From NCBI GenBank assembly GCA_009763385.1, contig CM019831.1:84479845-84543844 (forward strand): a DNA stretch of 64,000 bases, read 5' to 3'. The notes below the pieces were generated by a model that saw nothing but the letters and a program-made list of their open reading frames with translations, had not been told where the DNA came from and ran no database searches. Shown here piece by piece: positions 32,355-43,721 of this stretch. A program made the translations under genes and the position numbers. Positions within the stretch are counted from its first letter, which is position 1; each line of letters starts with the position of its first letter. This DNA comes from Coix lacryma-jobi var. lacryma-jobi (lineage: Eukaryota; Streptophyta; Magnoliopsida; Poales; Poaceae).

Positions 32355-34970
32355 ATGGATCGCGGCGTGGGCAAACCGCCGTTCTTTGATGGGACGAACT
32401 ATGCGTATTGGAAGATACGCATGTCAGCCTATCTCCAGAGCATGGGCTCTTCTGTTTGAGAGATTTGCAACAGGGCCGATTACGTTGTCTTGGCTGCTCG
32501 TGTCACTCAGCTTCAGATCGATGAGCACGAAGCAAATAGCAGAGCTCGTAACGCTCTTTTCTCCTGTTTGAGCATGTCTGAGTTTGATCGCGTTTCTCAC
32601 CTCCCCACGGCTCGGGAGATTTGGGCGACCCTCATGCGCTTCCATGAGGGAACCACTCAAGTCAAATCCCGTCTCTATGAGTCGCACAAGCGGGAGTATG
32701 AGAATTTTCGACATATGCCTGGCGAGAGCATAGAGAGTTTATTCGCTCGCTTTCAGGTTATTGTCAACAAGATGAGAGAAAACAAGGAGTTGTTGCCTTT
32801 CGACGATCATGAGAGGGCTTTAAAGCTTTTGCATACTCTCGATCGGTCGGTGTGGGACTCAAAGGTCCAGGCGATCATCGAATCGTCTAACTATGAGACC
32901 CTCACTTGTGACAAGCTCTTTAGTAAGCTCAAGTCTAGTGAGATTGATGCCATGTCGAGGGCTTCTTATGAAAATCCTTCTGGCCCGACTATGGTTTTGA
33001 TTTCTGGCTCTTCTGCTAACCCCTCTGGAGGATTTGCACTCTCTTCTCTCTTTTCTGTCACAGAGGACCAGCTGGAGTCTTTGGGGGATGACGAGTTGGC
33101 TTTGCTTGCCAACCGTTTCTCGCGGTTCCACAACAACCGCATGAACCGTCGCCGCGGAGGAGGACGCTCAGGATGCTTTGAGTGCGGTGACCCCGACCAC
33201 TTCATCGCCAACTGTCCCAAGAAGAAGCACACATCTGGGAAGGGCGATCATGGGCACAAGTATGACTCTGGCAAGCGCAAGGAGAAGTACGTCCCCACGA
33301 AGCACATGTGGAAGTGCGGCTTCAACAAGGAGTGCATCAAGACCAAGTACTTGGAGAAGGCCCAGGCTGAGCAGCGTGCTTTCTTTGCCATGCTCAGTGA
33401 CGTCGACGACTTGGATGATGACTCCGCTTCTTCAAGCGACGATGAGTCCGAGAAGAAGAAGAGGATCGAGGACAAGCTCAACGGCCTCTGCTTCTTCGCC
33501 GACGACGAGGGTTTCTGCACCATGGCCCTCGGCAAGGAGGTCGACGGCGAGCTGGAGGACACTCCTCAGAACGATGACAATGACACCTCCCAGGTATCTC
33601 TGACCCCCGATGAGCTTTCTGCTGAGGTCAAGAAACTTACTGTCGTGCTTCTTAGTTAAGATAAGCTGCTTAGGCGTGCCGCTAGAGAGCGAAAAGAGTT
33701 TAGGCAGAAGTGGGAGGACACGGTATGGGAGCTTGAGTTTGCTAAGTCCACCATGGTCGTTTCTGAGGAGGTTCAGTGCGAGATGTGCACCACGCACATG
33801 ACTGACCTTCTCACTTTGAGAGGTAAGTATGCTGCGTTGGTTGGAGAGGTGGATGAGCTCCGGGCTAGACCCATGTTGTTGGGTGCGTGCAAGACTTGTC
33901 CTGTCTTGCAATCTGAGTTGGCAGAGAAGAATGCCAAGATTGTGTCTCTTGAGAAGGCTAGCTCGGGTAGCACTTGTGTGTCCAGGTGTGTATTGTGTGA
34001 GGGCCTGGAGATGGAGATAGCCAATGTGAAGCATGACAAGATGCAAACCGAGGAGGAAAACACATACCTTTGGACCATCTTGTCATGATTTTCTTGTGGT
34101 GAGGCGCATCTTGGGATGATGATCTCCCAATTCAAGCGTGCTGCAGGAGGTCCAGGTGTAGGCTTTGCTCCGGGTGTTGATGTCTCATCTTTTGGAAAGA
34201 TTGGAGAGTCGAGTGGTCTGAACCCATGTGAGAAGCCAAACTCCACCACTACTCCCAAGCTTACCAAGATTCCACCCAAAGAGCCTCTCAAGCCCAACAC
34301 CAAGGATGGTGTGTTCGTTGAACCTCCGAGAGCTCCACCCAAGAAGCAGACATGGCATCCCAAGCCCAACCACCTGAAAAACAAGTTGGACACCATGCCA
34401 CCCATCCAGGAGGAGCTTATACCATAGAAGGGCAAAGTGATCCATACCCACCACCGTGAGTACCAACCACCCCCTTTGAGAGCGGTGAGGTACCATTGTG
34501 AGCACTGTGGGCGAGATGGACACTTGAGTGAGTTTTGCTTTCGGCACAAGAGAGAGGCGCGTCGTGCAAGGGAGATGAACAACCCAGACATGTACCATCC
34601 TTTCTATGATGTACATGTGCCGAATGTTCAGAGGCGTGTTACTAGGCCAAGAGGTCCAAATCCTCAAGTTCCTAGGCCTGGGCCGCGCGGAGGTCGTGCC
34701 CGGCGGGAGCCTGCAGTTGTAGGCTATGGACCCCGTGGTGGTGGCTTTGTAGTTGAGCGTTTTCCCCCACCGCGTTTTGAGTATCACGGTGAGCGCTCTT
34801 TTCCCAGCGGACCACGTTTTCCTCAGCATGGTGATCGCTTTCTCCGCAGGCGTGCTAGGAATGGTTTTTCTGCTAACCGTTCTTTTGAGCAACCGGCCCA
34901 ACACTGGTATTCTCCCTACTTCACTAACCCCAGTGTTGGACCTTATGCTCACCCTATGTCTTTTTATTGA
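32355..34970 (+). pseudogene. Sirevirus S1 gag with four in-frame stops
   Basis: One frame from ATG 32355 (MDRGVGKPPFFDGTNYAYW) to the terminal stop at 34968-34970, broken by stops at 32457 (TGA), 33657 (TAA), 34086 (TGA) and 34425 (TAG). It contains the copia gag domain (LSMSEFDRVSHLPTAREIW, RFHEGTTQVKSRL), a first zinc knuckle CFECGDPDHFIANC near 33175, an acidic serine-rich linker, coiled coil, and a second knuckle CEHCGRDGHLSEFC near 34505. The Arg/Pro-rich end resembles nucleocapsid. The stops can all be read as C-to-T or G-to-A transitions. The pol frame starts beyond in a different phase. Confidence 0.9.
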
Positions 34971-34978
34971 TGTAGGTA

Positions 34979-37900
34979 AAACGATGGGAGGACGTTTGGT
35001 TGGTGGATTCCGGTTGCTCGAGGCACATGACCGGAAACGCCAAGTGGTTCTCCAGTCTTAGCCCTGTCGCCGGAAAGGAGTTTATCACCTTCGGTGACAA
35101 TAGCAAAGGTAAAGTGTTGTCTCATGGGTCGGTGCGAGTTAATGAGCACTTTGTGTTGCGTGATGTTGCTCTTATTTCTAACTTGCATTTTAACCTTCTT
35201 TCTGTTTCGCAACTCTTTGATGACGACTATGAGATTCGTTTTAAGCCGAATCTCAGTCGTATTTTGGATCCTCAGCGCAATCTTGTCTGTGTGATTTCGC
35301 CCTTTGGGAAAGTCTTTCGTGCGGATTTCTCAGAGTCGTTTGGAGTTTCTCGTTGTCTTTTGGCTGGACCTTCCTCCTCTGATCTTTGGAAGTGGCATAG
35401 GAGACTAGGACATTTGAGCTTCGACTTGCTTGCAAGACTTATCTCATTTGGCCTAATCCGAGGATTGCCCAAGTTGTCTATGGAGAAGGATCTTGTTTGC
35501 CATTCTTGTAGACATGGGAAGATGGTTGCCGCTCCCCACCATCCAGTGACTCAGGTCATGACCAAGCGCCCTGGAGAGCTTTTGCACATGGACCTTGTTG
35601 GTTCGGCTCGGGTGAGCTCGGTTGGGGGGAAGTGGTATGTGCTTGTTGTTGTTGACGATTTTTTGAGATATTTGTGGGTCTTCTTTTTAGCTGAGAAGAC
35701 CGAGACTTTCTCCTTTGCTCGCAATCTGATTTTGCGTCTTCAGAACGAGTTCACTTTGAACTCGATGCGAGCTATTAGAATTGATAATGGTTCCGAATTC
35801 AAGAATTCGGATTTTGAGATGTTTTGTAACTCTTTGGGTTTGGAGCATCAGTTTTCTTCCCCCTACACACCGCCCCAAAATGGTGTTGTAGAGAGGAAAA
35901 ATCGGACACTTGTAGAGATGGCCAGGACGATGCTCGATGAGCATAGGACTCCTAGGCGATATTGGGCCGAAGCTTTGAACACTGCATGCTATATTTCTAA
36001 CCACATTTTTCTCCGAGCTTTCTTGAAAAAGACTTCTTATGAGTTGTGATTTGGGAGACAGCCCAAGGTGAGTTATTTTAGAGTCTTCGGTTGCCACTGT
36101 TTTATTTTGAAGAAAGGCAACCTGGACAAATTTGAGTCTCGTTCTTCTGACGTTGTATTTTTGGGTTATGGCACTCACACTAGAGCTTATCGTGTACTTA
36201 ACCTTGATACTAATCGAGTCTTGGAGACATCCGATGTCACCTTCGACGAGACCATGGTTTGTCCTTCTTCTCGTTTTAAGCGTGCAGGTGACCATGAGGT
36301 TGGTGAGCCTCTTTTTGATGACGAGGATGAGGGTGCTGAAGGTATGGATGATCCAGCACCCCCTCCACCTCCTGTGCCGCAAGGAGCGGCTTCTACTATG
36401 ACTCACGGCCCCGACACTTCTTCTTCCTGGGGGCCGGGGGATCCGCCACCCCGAGCAGTACCTTTTGTACCCAGGGAGGCACCAGCTGCTGTTGAGGGGG
36501 AGATCACTTCTGCACGGGAGGCACCACGACACATCCAGCGCCAACACCCCCCTCAACAGATGATCGGCAACATTGACGAACGTGTCACTCGGTCCAGGTC
36601 TCAAATCTCTCACTTTGCTCATTCTGCTTTTGTTGCTGATTTTGAGCCCCGAGATGTTGGACACGCTTTGACGGATCCGGATTGGGTCAATGCCATGCAT
36701 GAGGAGTTAGAGAACTTTGAGCGAAATCGGGTTTGGGTTTTAGTTCCACCTCCTCCAGACTGTAAGCCTATTGGGACAAAATGGGTTTTCAAAAACAAGC
36801 AAGGAGAGGATGGCCACGTTGTTAGAAACAAGGCCAGGCTTGTAGCGAAGGGCTATAGTCAGAAGGAGGGGATAGACTATGAGGAGACTTTTGCTCCTGT
36901 AGCTCGTTTGGAGGCTATTAGGATACTCTTGGCATTTGCAGCATCCAAAGGTTTCAAACTTTTTCAAATGGATGTCAAGAGTGCCTTCTTAAACGGCTAC
37001 ATAGAAGAAGAGGTTTATGTGAAACAACCCCCCGGTTTTGAAAATCCCAAGTTTCCAAACCATGTTTTTAAACTTCACAAAGCTTTATATGGTTTGGAAC
37101 AAGCCCCTAGAGCCTGGTATGATAGGTTGAGAACCTTTTTGCTTACTAAGGGTTTTAAAATGGGATGTGTGGATAAAACACTCTTTCTCCTCAAGCAAGA
37201 CAAAGACACTCTCTTGGTCCAGATTTACGTGGATGATATCATTTTCGGTGGTTCTTCTCATGCTTTGGTTGCCAAGTTTGCAGATACTATGAGCAGGGAG
37301 TTCGAGATGAGTATGATGGGCGAGCTGACTTTCTTTCTCGGATTGCAAATTAAGCAATCTCGAGAAGGGACGTTTGTGCACCAGGGCAAGTATACCAAGG
37401 ACTTGCTGAAGAGGTTCGATATGGGTGAGGCCAAGCCTCTTCCAACACCCATGTCGACCACGACATCCCTGGATGCGGACAAGGATGGAGAAGCTGTGGA
37501 CCAGAAGGAGTACCGAAGCATGATCGGGTCGCTGCTTTACCTGACGGCGACACGCCCGGACATCCAGTTCGCAGTGTGCCTGTGCGCGCGCTTTCAGGCG
37601 TCACCGCGCACTTCTCACCGTCAAGCGGTGAAGCGCATTTTCAGGTACCTTCATTTCACACCTGAGTTCGGGATTTGGTATTCAGCTTCCTCCACCCTCT
37701 CCCTTTGCGGTTATTTCGATGCCGATTTTGCTAGTTGTCGCATTGAGCGCAAGTCCACTTCTGGGACTTGCCAATTTATTGGTTCTTGTCTTGTATCGTG
37801 GTCTTCTCACAAGCAGTCTAGTGTCGCCCAGTCTACCACGGAGGCTGAGTATGTTGCTGCGGCTAGCTGCTGTTCCCAGTTGCTTTGGATGATGGCCACT

Positions 37901-38170
37901 TTACGTGATTTTGGTCTGAGCTTTTCTCGTGTTCCTTTGCTTTGTGACAGCACGAGTGCGATTAGCGTTGCTAAGAACCCCGTGCTTCACTCGAAGACCA
38001 AACACATTGATGTGCGCTTTCACTTTGTGCGAGACCACTATGAGAACGGTGATATCGACCTTTGCCATGTCGATACTCATCATCAGTTAGCTGATATTTT
38101 CACCAAGCCTTTGGACGAATCAACCTTTAATCGGTTGAGGGGTGAGCTTGGTGTGTGTTTCCCCTTTTAG
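34979..38170 (+). pseudogene. Sirevirus S1 pol with one in-frame stop
   Basis: Protease WLVDSGCSRHMTGN is near 35000 (DSG). The integrase zinc module runs from WHRRLGH to CHSCRHGK near 35390-35515, with catalytic HMDLVG, RIDNGSEF and NGVVERKNRT. A TGA stop at 36047-36049 falls at the integrase end. The same frame then continues to 38170 with reverse transcriptase (TKWVFKNKQ, MDVKSAFLNGY, VYVDDIIFGG near 37225) and RNase H (DADFASCRIERKSTSG, LCDSTSAISVAKNP, QLADIFTKPLDE). Pol lies in the -1 phase relative to gag; GATGTAG-GTAAAACG at the junction looks like a splice acceptor. All catalytic motifs are present, so only the stop and the gag breaks disable it. Confidence 0.9.
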
Positions 38171-39000
38171 ATGGGGGAAACATTTTGGATCTTGTATCAT
38201 AGACTGAGTATTTTCTCGTTTGCTTTGTTTTCTTTTGCATTTCAGCATACGCTTTTACATTCTGAGCTTCATGTATATAATCTTTAAAAAGTAATTATGC
38301 TCTGTTTAGTGTGCTCCGATGCTATATGCGGATGCTAGTAACTTATGCTCTTTCTGATCACTAATACATGTTGTGAGCTGAGCTATTTTTTGAATGGTGA
38401 ATCTGCTTAACAAACATAAAACTTGAAAATGTTGACCATTGAGATATGCAACTAGCATGTGTAGGATGTGTTGAATTCACTCGTGCTTTTCATATATGCT
38501 AGGTTGCTATGTCTCTAGTTCTGAGTCTATCACTTGCTTGGTCTGCTCATATTCTGTCAATAAAATCTGAACAAAGTTTTAAGTGAATTGAAAAGATCGA
38601 GACGGGATTGCTTGTCCACACATCACAGTTTCGAGACTGTTTCTCATTGCACTTTGAGTTAAACTTGAGCTGTGTAGTGTATGACCGAAACTGTTGCTTT
38701 AAGCTTCTGATTGCTTCTGCATAGGCTTCGCACAGTTGAAAAGTTAGGCAATTACAAGCTTTCAACCTCTCGCAATCACATGCTGAAATTTTTAACTTGT
38801 GTAATTTAACCGCTGCAAACTCCGATAAAAATTGGATCCACAAGACTATGTTTCACTCTATAGCATGATGATTGAACTGTGCTAGGGGTAGTTCACCTTG
38901 TGTACATGTTTAGCACTTGTCTGATTTCCTGTCTATACATGTTTTGTGCTATTTTGATGGTGAATACCTTTTTGGCTAAAAAATGCTCACTTTGCTCATA
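38171..39000 (+). other. S1 3' untranslated region, first part
   Basis: AT-rich, no gene. Collinear with the minus-strand copies at about 56330-57154 and 60700-61402. It is interrupted at 39000 by the Tat element and resumes at 50691. Confidence 0.8.
38996..39000. other. left target-site duplication of Tat element (TCATA)
   Basis: TCATA directly before the LTR, repeated at 50686-50690. The related uninterrupted sites near 56312 and 60702 (minus strand) show the unoccupied arrangement with a single TCATA. Confidence 0.95.
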
Positions 39001-39740
39001 TGTTGGGAGCACACTTGCCGAGCCCCCGCACTTGTGCAGGGGAGGGGCGAAGGTGGCCAAGCGTCGGAGGCGGTAGCGAAGGTAAGGCGGAAGTGGAAAG
39101 ATGCTCAATTCCCCAAAGCGTCGTCCCCTTACACTGTTCATCCCCTTGGTATTTATAGGGAATACCAAGGGGCACGGGCCAAATTACAAAAGGGTACAGG
39201 GAAGATTCCTCACCTCCACGCAGGGAGGAAGGGCAAAAGCGTAAATACACAGCAGAAGCGGAAACCCTAATCGGCCATCCTCTAATGCGCCGCCACCTGG
39301 TTCTTGTTCACCTTCGGGGGAGAGGTGCGGAGGTTCTGACCTTCGGCCGTGCTCGCCCTTGGGCCCGCACCCCTTCGCCGTCTGCCGGGCCTCCGGCTAT
39401 ACTCGCCTACGGGGGAGAAGACCGAAGATTTGACCTTCGGCCGTGCTCGCCGGACCTTCGGCTTCGCTTGCCTTCGGGACAGCGCACACTCGCCGCTTGC
39501 TTGAACCTTCGCTCCAAGCGAAGGTGGCGTTGTGAGCCAACGAGGGTTGCTTGCAGTGCGACTGTCGACTTTGACCTGCACGGAATGCAACAAAGCAACG
39601 AGGGTCGGACCCATGTCCGGTGGTCAGGGTACTGATCCGAAGAAGAGAGGGACTTCGCAAGGACACATAGATTGCGCGAGGGTTGTTTCCTTGGACACCA
39701 GCTTGGGCGTCGCTTCTGCCGAGGGTTCCTTCCCCCAACA
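39001..39740 (-). repeat. 3' LTR of Tat element (740 bp)
   Basis: TGTTGGGAGCAC at the left, CCCCCAACA at the right. It holds a 12-base inverted repeat at 39142-39172 with arms CCCCTTGGTATT and AATACCAAGGGG around TATAGGG, which overlaps the minus-strand TATA box CCTATAAATA. Open frames here (for example 39285-39635) recur identically in the other LTR and have no domain. Confidence 0.95.
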
Positions 39741-39753
39741 GTAGCCCCTCGTT
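39741..39753 (-). other. polypurine tract of Tat element
   Basis: The minus strand reads AACGAGGGGCTAC directly before the 3' LTR start; moderately purine-rich. Confidence 0.55.
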
Positions 39754-39958
39754 GTCTTGGATCTAAAAAACCGTGTTTAGGCCCAAGCAGCGTCTTTCAA
39801 TGGGGACAGTAAATGGGACCCTCGACAGCGACGCCCGCGACTGCTTTGGGCTGGGCCATTGTAGTGTTGTTTGTACTGTTGAAGCCCGTTTCGTTTTTGG
39901 CGCCGCGTTTTTCGATTGCTGTGCCGATTTTGTCGGGTGTGCGGGTTCGTTTCTTGGC

Positions 39959-39969
39959 CTATAAATAGA
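39959..39969 (+). promoter_or_regulatory. TATA box of the antisense gene
   Basis: CTATAAATAGA on the plus strand, 150 bases upstream of ATG 40116 and outside the LTR. A start near 39990 would give a leader of about 125 bases. This indicates that the antisense gene has its own promoter. Confidence 0.65.
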
Positions 39970-40115
39970 GAGGGTTGGTGAAAGGGTTGGATTGTGCTTT
40001 CCTCTGCTATAGTTGTCCTGCTATCGCGATTTGCTTTGTAGCGAAGGTTTGTTTTAGCTTGTGCGCGAGGGTAGAGGCGGGTGCTTGCTGTTTGATAGCT
40101 TTGGTAGCCGAAGGG

Positions 40116-43100
40116 ATGGCTAGATTGAAGCAGACTCCTCGGGCTGATTCTCCTGCTGTCGCGGATGAAGGTATTACCTTCGAGTTTGGTCTGAGCCGGG
40201 TTTGTGCCAGTGAGATTGCATCATATGTGAGGTGGGGCTGGATTGAGGAGGGCAAGGCGAGGACCAGTGTTGGGGAGACAGTGCCGAAACCGGATGCAGA
40301 TGAAGTTGTAGTGTTTGAGGAGTTCCTTTCGGCTGGTCTTCGCTTTCCAGCTGATTCCTTCGTGACATCGGTCCTGCGAAGGTTCAATTTGCGCTTCCAT
40401 CAGCTTACGCCTTCTTGCTTCACAAAGATGTCAGTTTATGTCTGGGCCTGTAGATCTCAGGGGATTGTCCCCCATGTCGAGGGTTTTGTCCGCACTCATC
40501 GAGTTCATATGCAGCCTCGCAAGATTACGGACAGCGAGGGCAAGAGCAGCCTTGGACAGTTCGCGGTGTACACTTTCTGCCATCGTGCCGGCGCGGAGCT
40601 GCCGGTGCAGGCGCAGAAGAACAAGTGGAGCAGCGGGTGGCAGGAATTTTGGTTCTATTACAAGCTCAGTGATAGCTCCGAGCTTTGCGGTGAGCTTCCG
40701 GTGCTTGGAGATGTGAGCGCCGAAGCTAAGATGAGCGTCGAGGCTCATGCTGCTGTTGATTGCGTGAGGGTTGTTGCGCGTTCTCAGTGTGCGCGTGATT
40801 TGGTGGAGGAATATTGTTGTGCCAAGATTTGGCCTCTTGGCCGGAGGTGGACGTGGTTTACGGCGGAGAGTGACCCCAGGTACAAGGGTAGGGGCTTGAA
40901 AAGGCCAAGTTTGGATCTGGAGAAGGTTTGGGAGAAAACTCTTAAGAAATTTCCAAGGCGCGAGGATGGGAACGAAACTATCTATAAGCGGGTTCAGCAG
41001 TGGGCAGAGGAGCTTGTTGGGAAGCTATCCACGTTGGAGGTCAAGGCTATCCACAGCTCTGTTGGTAGCGAAGGTCGGGTAAACAGGATGTTTGACATTC
41101 TTGGCATTCGTTATGCTAATTGGTCTGCTCCGTCGAGTGATGACACGCCGAAGAAGAGGAAGCGTAAAGCTTCGGAAGAAAAAGAGATCGTCTCTCGGCC
41201 AAAGAGGGGCCGTGGTCGAGGCCGTGGCAGAGCTAGTGGCCGAGCGAAGGTGCTTGCGACGGAGTTCGCTGCTGGCTCTGGTGCTGTAGGTACTTCCTCC
41301 TCCTCAGCCGTAGCCCCAAGCGGCCGAGGTGCCGGAACAGTTGCGGGACGCGTGCCTCGCGTTGGAGGGATCAACGCCTTGATTCAGATTTCGGGCGACG
41401 AGGATGAATCTGATGATGATGAGGTGGAGGAGAAGGACGGAAAGGAGGGGGAGACGGACGAGGGTTCGTCCGATGAAAGCAGCGAGAGTTCTAGTGAAGG
41501 ACATGACACGGAAGAGGCGGTGTCCATTGGAGGCGGAGCCTCGCCGGGTGCTGGAACGAGGGTTGCCCAGAGCTCAGTTAATATCGCTCAAGATATTGAG
41601 CCAGGTAGCCCTCGACGAGGGTCGATTCCCAGCTTTGCGGGCTCGCACCTTTGGGTGGAGGGGTTTGAGTTTGATGGGGAACTTGACTCCGCGCGAGCCC
41701 GGGGGAAGAGACCGTTCGGCGAGGCGAGTCGGTCGAGCCTCCCGGAATATGCTAAAAAGCTTGGGATTTCTGATCCGGCAACTGAGCTGTTCACTAGTCC
41801 GGACCTTCGCTGAGGCAGAGGTTCTACTTGCGGACCAAGCAGTTGGTGACACCTTCGACGACGTTGACGTCAAGTTGGCGGAGCTAATGCTCTTGAACCG
41901 CTCAGCGAGGCGGAAGGTTGGCTCCGACATGGAATTCATGAGAAACCATATTACTGACCTTGAGAAGGAGAATAGCAGACTGGCTCGGAGCCTAGAGAAT
42001 AAAGAAATTGAGCTGAAGAATGCTTCGGAGAAGGCCGCGAAGACTGGAGAGGAGGCAGTTGAACTGGCGAAGCGTAATGCTGATCTGATTGCCGCGGGAG
42101 AGGAGAAAGACAAGGCTTTGGCCGAGGCCGAGGGTCGGCTAGGGGATTTGAACAAATCTTGGCGGGCGAGTATGGAGAATGTTAAACATAAACTTGATCG
42201 TTGTCTGACCGAGGCTGGAGGCTCTGCCGGAGAGCCATTGCCTGCAGCTGACGCGGAGGCCTTCGAGGGCTGGTTGGGTAACGAGCTTGATGTGTTTAGC
42301 TCGTTAGATTCCAATGCAGCCGATTTTGGTGGCTACGCCGGGGCCTTGGCAATGGCGAGCACGCTTCGTCTGGCGGATTGTGATCATCTTCGCAAGATCA
42401 AAAGGCCGAACCATGCCTTTCCGTCGGTTGATGAAGTTCGCCGGATGAAGGTTGGTGACGCAGAAGTTCGGAACTGTGCGATGCGTTTGCTTCGCAAGTT
42501 TTGGATCTCCGGAGGTGGCCGAGCTCTCGCCTTCGAAGAAGCTGCCGAGGCTACACGTCAGGTTCGCATCCTTTTTAAGATTTTTGTTTTTGTTGGTTTG
42601 TTTTAGAGGGGTTGTTGTTGATTTTGGCGAGGTTTGTCTTTTGTTTTGCTTATAGGCTCGACAAGATGCGATGCCCTCGCCGCCCACGGAAACTGCAGCG
42701 AGGGGTGGCTCCGAAACTGTCCCTGAGCCAAGTTGTGCGGGGGTTACGCTCGCCGAGATCGAGGCGTTGACCGGGGACGTGCCGATCACTGAAGGAAACG
42801 TGGCGCAGGCAACGGCGATGGAAGAGGAGCCTGCTACAAATGTCGAGGCTACTGTGGAGGAGTCCACGGCGGAGGAGACGTCAGCTGGGACCTCGACTGT
42901 CGCCGTTGGCGAGGATTCGGAGACTATCCGAGGGGAAGCTGGTCAGGTGTGATCCCTGGGATTGTTGTGGCGAGGTGGCCGTTTTGTAGATACTGTGGTT
43001 GTAGAGACTTGATGAAGCTGAAACAACTTTTGTATTTTTGTGAAACGTGCAGGTTCCTGATGGAACCGTGCTAAAAGTGTTGGATGTCACTCCGCTGATG

Positions 43101-43601
43101 TTAAATTACCAAGATGTCTTTATAACTGGTGAATCGTGGGCTCGCGCTAGGTTTAAACATCCTTCGCTGTCCTTTGAACGTTTTTGGTGGTCAAAGGTGC
43201 GAAGGTATGATTTAAAGAATGGTATGTCGGATCGTTTTTGGCGCGATGCAGATTATACTGATCGTCAAGCCGACCGCTATTTGTTTGGATCTTCTTCGGT
43301 CCCGCAAGCTAGCAGAGATGATGATATTGACGAGAACACAGCTTTGGAATATTTATTCGGGCAAAGGGAGCTTGGTGTTGGTTCGGATGGGGCGCTTTTG
43401 ATTCCAAAGGAAGAACCTTCGGAAGTTATTGAGACGAGGCATAGATACATGTATAGGGCGAGGGTTTTATCTGGGGAGCTGCCGATTGTCCCTGCAGCTC
43501 CTTTGTTGTGGGGACCCCTGGTTCCAGTAGAGGGGGGGTTTGAGGATGCCGAAGGTTTCGGTGATTTGATGTTGATTGAGGGGAGCGATGGTTCCTTGTA
43601 A
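40116..43601 (+). CDS. antisense gene of Tat element, putative gypsy-type transposon protein (Transposase_28-like)
   Basis: Opposite to gag-pol, between the 3' LTR and the tandem repeats. ATG 40116 (context GGGATGG) follows a TATA box. Exon 1 (40116-42561) encodes MARLKQTPRADS and then FEEFLSAGLRFPADSFVTSV, FNLRFHQLTPSCFTKMSVYV and WACRSQGIVPHVEGFV, the pattern of the plant putative gypsy-type transposon family (Pfam PF04195, from memory). A basic segment (KKRKRKASEEKE), RGRGRGRG, an acidic serine tract and a coiled coil follow. One frameshift lies near 41800-41815. Intron 1 is 42562-42655 and intron 2 is 42947-43052, both GT-AG and phase 0; exons 2 (42656-42946) and 3 (43053-43601) stay open and end GSDGSL. 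The role is unknown; nuclear localisation is inferred from the basic segment. Confidence 0.75.
42562..42655 (+). other. intron 1 of antisense gene
   Basis: Donor CGTCAG/GTTCGC, T-rich body, acceptor TTGCTTATAG/GCTCG, 94 bases. The upstream and downstream frames join in phase 0; unspliced, the frame stops at 42604-42606. Confidence 0.7.
42947..43052 (+). other. intron 2 of antisense gene
   Basis: Donor GGTCAG/GTGTGA, T-rich body, acceptor GAAACGTGCAG/GTTCC, 106 bases, phase 0. Unspliced, the frame stops immediately (GTG-TGA). Confidence 0.7.
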
Positions 43602-43721
43602 AGAATTTTTTATTTTTCGGATATGTTTGTTGTTGTAACGTTACTTTGTAACAGTATGAGAAAGGTGTATGGGTTGTGTGCCATGTTTGCTGCGCTATTT
43701 AATGTTTCTTATATTGTTTAA
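43602..43721 (+). other. 3' flank of antisense gene
   Basis: T-rich segment with TTTTTTATTTTT and TTGTTGTTGTAACG, suitable as a plant 3' untranslated region; no exact AATAAA is seen. Confidence 0.35.

Noticed and set aside
33773..34591. A 272-codon minus-strand frame opposite S1 gag
   Set aside because: It is a shadow of the gag frame, which contains two zinc knuckles on the plus strand.
39285..39635. Open frames within the Tat LTRs (also 50230-50580)
   Set aside because: They are GC-biased frames on both strands in the promoter/leader part of the LTR, with no start context or domain. They recur only because the LTR is duplicated.
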